Shown piece by piece: positions 60,691-64,000 of a stretch of 64,000 nt of DNA. The DNA is from Phycisphaera sp. (GTDB lineage Bacteria; Planctomycetota; Phycisphaerae; Phycisphaerales; Zrk34), in NCBI GenBank assembly GCA_016125285.1, contig WGMA01000012.1:124001-188000 (forward strand). Direction: 5' to 3'. Every line of letters starts with the position of its first letter. The stretch's first letter is position 1. The notes under the pieces are model-generated. The model saw only the letters and a program-made list of their open reading frames with translations, had not been told where the DNA came from and searched no databases. The position numbers were made by a program, and so were the translations under genes.

Positions 60691-61530
60691 ATGCCACTCA
60701 ACACCACCGCGCGATCGCTGCGCGCCGACAACCGAGGCGGATTCACGATCGTCGAGCTGCTCGTGGTCGTTTCGATCATCGTGCTGCTCGTGTCGATCCT
60801 CATGCCGTGGACGAAGCGCGCCGAGGAAGTGGCGCAGAACGTCAAGTGCATGGCGCAGATGCGGCAGATCCACGTCGCGACCTTCACCGGCGCGACGGAT
60901 CACTACCTGCAGTTGCCGGCGGTGTGGACGGGCGGCAGCTTCTCCGGTCCCGGCGCGTGGCAGAAGTGCTGGGTCGGCCGAGAGATCTTCCCCTCGTGGT
61001 ACCAGCCGGCGCCCGCCGCGTACGACGGCGCGCTGCTGCCCTACGTCCGCAGCGACGAGGCGATGCGCTCGCTCGTGCGCTGCCCGTCGCTGCCGATCGG
61101 TCGGTTCAGGTCCGGCGTCGGCTCCAACGGGTTCCTCGATCTGACGATGGTCCAGGCGTTCGCCGGCGCCAAGTACTCGATGCTGCCGACCACCGGACGC
61201 ATCGAGAACCTCGACACCGGCGACCAGATGGGCGGCGTGCCGATGCACCTGATCACCGAGGAGGAGCCCTCCAACGGCATCAACAGCGCGTTCGTCGATC
61301 CGGGCCACACCTCCGTCAACCGCACCGGCAGCTGGCATTTCGGTGGAGGCAATTACATCGCCGTCGACGGCAGCGCGTCGCGCCTCGAGAGGCCGAAGAA
61401 CTCACCGTACGGCCCGCGTGCCGAGTATTGGTGGGGCCGGTCGCCCTCGGGCAACGACATCCGGATCTCCAACACCAACGACGGCAAGCCCGGCGGCGCG
61501 CTGCGGTACGGCTGGTGGAACGACCAGTAA
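60691..61530 (+). CDS. Prepilin-like protein with H-X9-DG motif
   Basis: A 279-residue pseudopilin with N-terminus RGGFTIVELLVVVSIIVLLV. The C-terminal part has WHFGGGNYIAVDGSASRLE, again H-X9-DG, and ends in a Gly/Trp-rich tail (GGALRYGWWNDQ). GGAG lies 7 bases before the ATG. It is the last gene of the right sigma-FecR-pilin block, followed by a strong terminator. Confidence 0.87.
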   Translation: MPLNTTARSLRADNRGGFTIVELLVVVSIIVLLVSILMPWTKRAEEVAQNVKCMAQMRQIHVATFTGATDHYLQLPAVWTGGSFSGPGAWQKCWVGREIFPSWYQPAPAAYDGALLPYVRSDEAMRSLVRCPSLPIGRFRSGVGSNGFLDLTMVQAFAGAKYSMLPTTGRIENLDTGDQMGGVPMHLITEEEPSNGINSAFVDPGHTSVNRTGSWHFGGGNYIAVDGSASRLERPKNSPYGPRAEYWWGRSPSGNDIRISNTNDGKPGGALRYGWWNDQ

Positions 61531-61599
61531 GGCCCCGGCGCACGTAGCAACAGGAACACACCCCCTCATTTCTGAATCGTGCCCTTGGGGGAGCTTGGA

Positions 61600-61637
61600 C
61601 CGGCCGGAACGACGCAACGTTCCGGCCGGCTTTTTTT
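61600..61637 (+). terminator. Strong intrinsic terminator
   Basis: CCGGCCGGAACG (61600-61611) pairs with CGTTCCGGCCGG (61618-61629), followed by CTTTTTTT (61630-61637). It closes the right sigma-FecR-pilin operon. Confidence 0.92.
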
Positions 61638-61677
61638 CGGGATTGGGTGTGATGCGTGCCGCGGAGGGGCGCGCGGG

Positions 61678-61893
61678 TCACGCGGGGGTGCGCTCGGCGG
61701 GCAGTTCATCGAGGCCCAGGTGCTCGGCGAGCTCCCGCGCGGCGGTGTTGACGTCCGCGGCGGTCACGACGTGATGCACGCCCTCGTCGTCCACGGCCGC
61801 CATGCACACAACCCCCTCCGCGCTATCGGTTTCCACCGCATAGCCCATCGATTCAATCCGCCGCAGGATCCGTCCCGTTCGCTGGCTTTCCAT
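61678..61893 (-). CDS. Small acidic hypothetical protein
   Basis: A 71-residue soluble protein (ILRRIESMGYAVETDSAEG, TAADVNTAARELAEHLGLDE). GGGAG lies 6 bases before the ATG at 61893, supporting real translation. No family is recognised. It faces the terminator of the pilin operon and has no obvious partner. Confidence 0.6.
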   Translation of the reverse strand: MESQRTGRILRRIESMGYAVETDSAEGVVCMAAVDDEGVHHVVTAADVNTAARELAEHLGLDELPAERTPA

Positions 61894-62201
61894 CGTCGAC
61901 TCCCATCTCTCTCCACACGCATCAGGGGCGATACGTCACGCCCTCACCACATCATACGCTCGGAATCCGGCCGGGGATGCAACCGGGGTCGGCGCGCACG
62001 ATGTCCCGGATATCATCGGCAGATTCGGCGAGGAAGTTTAGCCCCATTGCCATCCTCCGCAATCTATGGACATTCGTGGCCCAAACCTTAATCTATACAG
62101 TAGTTCGCAACCGGGACCATCCACGAACCGTAGGGTTCAGCGAACGTCCAGCTCGCCTTCGGGGGAGACTCCAACAGATAGCCGGCGAAAGGTGCCCTCA
62201 G
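61894..62201. other. Intergenic region with a possible promoter
   Basis: A 308-base gap. The frame on plus is open through it but without conserved or hydrophobic sequence. TATACA at 62094-62099, in a short AT-rich stretch, could be a -10 for the 62202 gene. I see no repeats or RNA-like structure. Confidence 0.4.
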
Positions 62202-62945
62202 ATGCCGCCCAGCGTATTGTCCGACGTTAACCACCTCCTCCGCATGCGGACGGTGGACCCGCGCGAATCGCGGGATCGCTTCGGCGCGCACGACCCGGTG
62301 GTCGGCGGCGCGGCGCCGGTCGCGTGTGACCCCGAGCTGATGGCCGCGGAAATCGCTGAGGATCTGGCGGAGATCGACACGAAGGTCGACACGCGCGAGC
62401 CCGGCGAACGGCTGTTCGAGCGCATCAGCGCGGTGATGATCGGCGGGGCGGTGCTCGTGGGTTTCTGCCCCGTGGTGATGTTCGTCGCGGCCCTGATGGC
62501 GGCCTATTACGTGGCGACGATCACGCGGCTGCGTGACGAGGCCCTGCGGCGCGACTGGCTGTTCGGCGCCGGCGTTTCCACCGCGACCCTCGTCGCCAGC
62601 GTCGCCACGCTGCCCCTGTTCCGCGCCTTCCTCGCCAAGTTCGGCTACTACATGAACGCCGAGTCCATCTCCACGCTCGGCGTGCTGATGACCATCTGGT
62701 CGCACCTGTCGCTGGCGGTGGTCGGCGGCGTCGCGCTGTTCATCCTCGGCGTGCTCGCGCGGCGGGTGTTCGGCGGCAAGCGTCGCGCCGGACGGCCCCT
62801 GTGGAGCCCGATCGCCGGGGCCCTGGGCGTCCTGGCCCTCAACGTCCTCGTCCTGCTGACGCTTTTTGCGGCGTTCGTCGCCACTTCGAGCCCCAACTAC
62901 GTGCGCCAGTTCCTGGACTCGCTCGTGCACCTGCCTCCGCAGTAA
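62202..62945 (+). CDS. Membrane protein, four predicted segments
   Basis: A 247-residue protein. The first 80 residues are hydrophilic, then come four membrane segments: VMIGGAVLVGFCPVVMFVAA, STATLVASVATLPLFRAFLA, LSLAVVGGVALFILGVLARR, and GALGVLALNVLVLLTLFAAF. AAAGG lies 9 bases before the ATG at 62202. The arrangement resembles that of the 63214 protein (ILGVLMTIWSHLSL versus VAVLTMWTHLTVY), so they may be distant paralogues. No function is known to me. Confidence 0.7.
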   Translation: MPPSVLSDVNHLLRMRTVDPRESRDRFGAHDPVVGGAAPVACDPELMAAEIAEDLAEIDTKVDTREPGERLFERISAVMIGGAVLVGFCPVVMFVAALMAAYYVATITRLRDEALRRDWLFGAGVSTATLVASVATLPLFRAFLAKFGYYMNAESISTLGVLMTIWSHLSLAVVGGVALFILGVLARRVFGGKRRAGRPLWSPIAGALGVLALNVLVLLTLFAAFVATSSPNYVRQFLDSLVHLPPQ

Positions 62946-63088
62946 CCCGTCACCGCCCAATCACCCCGCGGATCTCCCTCAACAACTCACGCCGCACCGG
63001 CTCCAACGCGTGCTGACACGCGCACGAGCGGTTCATTTTGATAAGCCGAAGTAATTTCCCGGATTCTTTGTGTTTTCCAAAAAAGATC

Positions 63089-63103
63089 GGCACGGGTATT
63101 GCA
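63089..63103 (+). promoter_or_regulatory. Candidate sigma-54 promoter
   Basis: GGCACG-GGTA-TTGCA matches the -24/-12 consensus, with GG and GC separated by exactly 10 bases. It is in a 268-base AT-rich gap upstream of the 63214 membrane protein. No activator-binding site was identified. Confidence 0.55.
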
Positions 63104-63213
63104 ATTAATACTTGTAGTACCCATTGGGGCGCCTATTTTTTGGGAGATTCGGCCCTGCGTACCGGTCGAACGGGTTTGCCAATCAGCAGCAGTTCTCTGA
63201 AAGGTGACCGAAG

Positions 63214-63894
63214 ATGATTCACTCCGCATGGAAACGTCGTGTCGCGGCCCCGATGGGGCGTGACGGTTCGATTCGACCCCCGTTATCGCACGACCCGCCG
63301 GTCGATCAGCGTGATCGTCGGCAGGCGGCGGCCGCCACGGCGCAGCCGACCCCGTGCCCGCAGCGTGACAAGGGCGAGGCGATGGCGGAGTGGTCGATCC
63401 TCGCGGCGATCGGTGCGGGCACGCTGATCGTCTTCAACCCGATCGTGATCTACCTGGCGACGGTGTCGATGATGTGGCACGGGCTCGACATGCTGCGCCT
63501 GCGCGGCGAAGCGCGGCGGGCGAAGCTCCACAAGCTGGCGTGGTCCGCGGCGGCGCTGGGCGTGTGCCTGGCGTGCCTGCCGCTGTTCTTCCTGTTCATC
63601 GGCGGGGCCAGCATGAACGTCGCGACCGCGCTGGGCTTTCTGGTCGCGGTGCTGACGATGTGGACGCACCTGACGGTCTACATGGCGTGCTTCGGCGCGG
63701 TGGTGGTGGCGGTCGACGCCGGGTGGCGCCTGTGCAGCCGCGTGCGACGCTGGTCGTGGACGCCGACACGCATGCTCCTGCAGGCGGTGGCGTTCAGCGT
63801 CTTCGGCGCGGTCGCGCTGATGGCGGTGCTGCACCTCACGGCCGGGGACTACGCGGTGGACTACATGATGTTCTCGTTGACGCAGGCGCGCTGA
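63214..63894 (+). CDS. Membrane protein, four predicted segments
   Basis: A 226-residue protein. About 55 hydrophilic residues precede membrane segments near ILAAIGAGTLIVFNPIVIYL, WSAAALGVCLACLPLFFLFI, LTVYMACFGAVVVAVDAGW and VAFSVFGAVALMAVLHLTAG. A GGTGA lies just before the ATG. It is preceded by a candidate sigma-54 promoter and is probably a distant relative of the 62202 protein. Function unknown. Confidence 0.72.
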   Translation: MIHSAWKRRVAAPMGRDGSIRPPLSHDPPVDQRDRRQAAAATAQPTPCPQRDKGEAMAEWSILAAIGAGTLIVFNPIVIYLATVSMMWHGLDMLRLRGEARRAKLHKLAWSAAALGVCLACLPLFFLFIGGASMNVATALGFLVAVLTMWTHLTVYMACFGAVVVAVDAGWRLCSRVRRWSWTPTRMLLQAVAFSVFGAVALMAVLHLTAGDYAVDYMMFSLTQAR

Positions 63895-63908
63895 CCGTGC
63901 GATCGCGG

Positions 63909-64000
63909 TCAGTCGCGCGGCGCGTCTTTGGAATCGACCGGCGCGGCGTCGCGCTCGGCGGGCGCGTCGGGCGCTCGCGGCGGGGCGGCCCCGCTCGACC
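63909..64000 (-). CDS. C-terminal end of a minus-strand gene (runs off the window)
   Basis: A minus-strand frame from the window edge to a TGA at 63909 reads an Ala/Pro/Asp-rich tail (APDAPAERDAAPVDSKDAPR). Only about 29 residues are visible, so the product cannot be named. Gene status rests on composition and convergent placement. Confidence 0.4.
   Translation of the reverse strand, partial: SSGAAPPRAPDAPAERDAAPVDSKDAPRD

Overview
The window (about two-thirds G+C, densely coded on both strands) looks like chromosomal DNA of a Gram-negative planctomycete, most likely of the Phycisphaerae type. Three secreted sulfatases, several H-X9-DG type prepilin-like proteins, ECF sigma factors paired with FecR-like proteins carrying LamG or discoidin domains, PQQ/NHL beta-propellers and a DUF5060-type glycoside hydrolase all point that way. 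LpxD implies a lipid A outer membrane. The assignment is an inference from gene content; there is no rRNA gene in the window.

Layout. 1-4.7 kb: partial GAF protein, miaE, small membrane proteins, a PhageMetallopep-like protein that has lost its HExxH, a fatty acid desaturase and an Arg/Asp-rich secreted protein. 4.9-6.3 kb: three parS sites directly upstream of parB, with no parA in view. 6.4-16.5 kb: acidic hypothetical protein, nitrilase-type amidase, DUF5060 hydrolase, K+-dependent-type membrane pyrophosphatase, PQQ propeller, cytochrome b562-like protein, CBS-GGDEF diguanylate cyclase, MazG-like pyrophosphohydrolase. 17-21.5 kb: a split complex I cluster (nuoD, nuoE, small ORF, nuoF) ending at a REP-associated tyrosine transposase flanked by inverted palindromes. 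21.5-33.5 kb: GspF-like protein, PEBP protein, a probable structured non-coding RNA, ThuA protein, class C beta-lactamase-like hydrolase, lpxD, GNAT, TPR and HEAT proteins. 33.6-44.2 kb: sulfatase-ogt-sulfatase overlapping operon, the pqiA-pqiB-L7/L12-like-DUF4870 operon, soluble pyrophosphatase, HD-like protein, third sulfatase. 44.4-52 kb: PQQ sugar dehydrogenase, cupredoxin and NHL propeller, then a fused ABC transporter with a ZnuA-like lipoprotein. 52-61.5 kb: two mirrored, divergent ECF sigma-FecR-pseudopilin loci. 61.6-64 kb: small membrane proteins, one behind a good sigma-54 promoter.

The most interesting points are: (i) the mirrored sigma/FecR/pseudopilin loci, where paralogous sigma and anti-sigma-like genes carry different lectin-like domains and are followed by prepilin-like proteins rather than a TonB receptor; (ii) at least four families of short degenerate repeats, usually in inverted pairs, one of them lying in frame inside an ABC transporter at the ATPase/permease junction; (iii) a candidate promoter-ncRNA-terminator unit at 23.40-23.58 kb; (iv) a RAYT transposase with matching inverted REP flanks; (v) several genes with a -10 hexamer only 6-8 bases before the start codon, suggesting leaderless mRNAs, in contrast to strong Shine-Dalgarno sites in the sigma/pilin loci.
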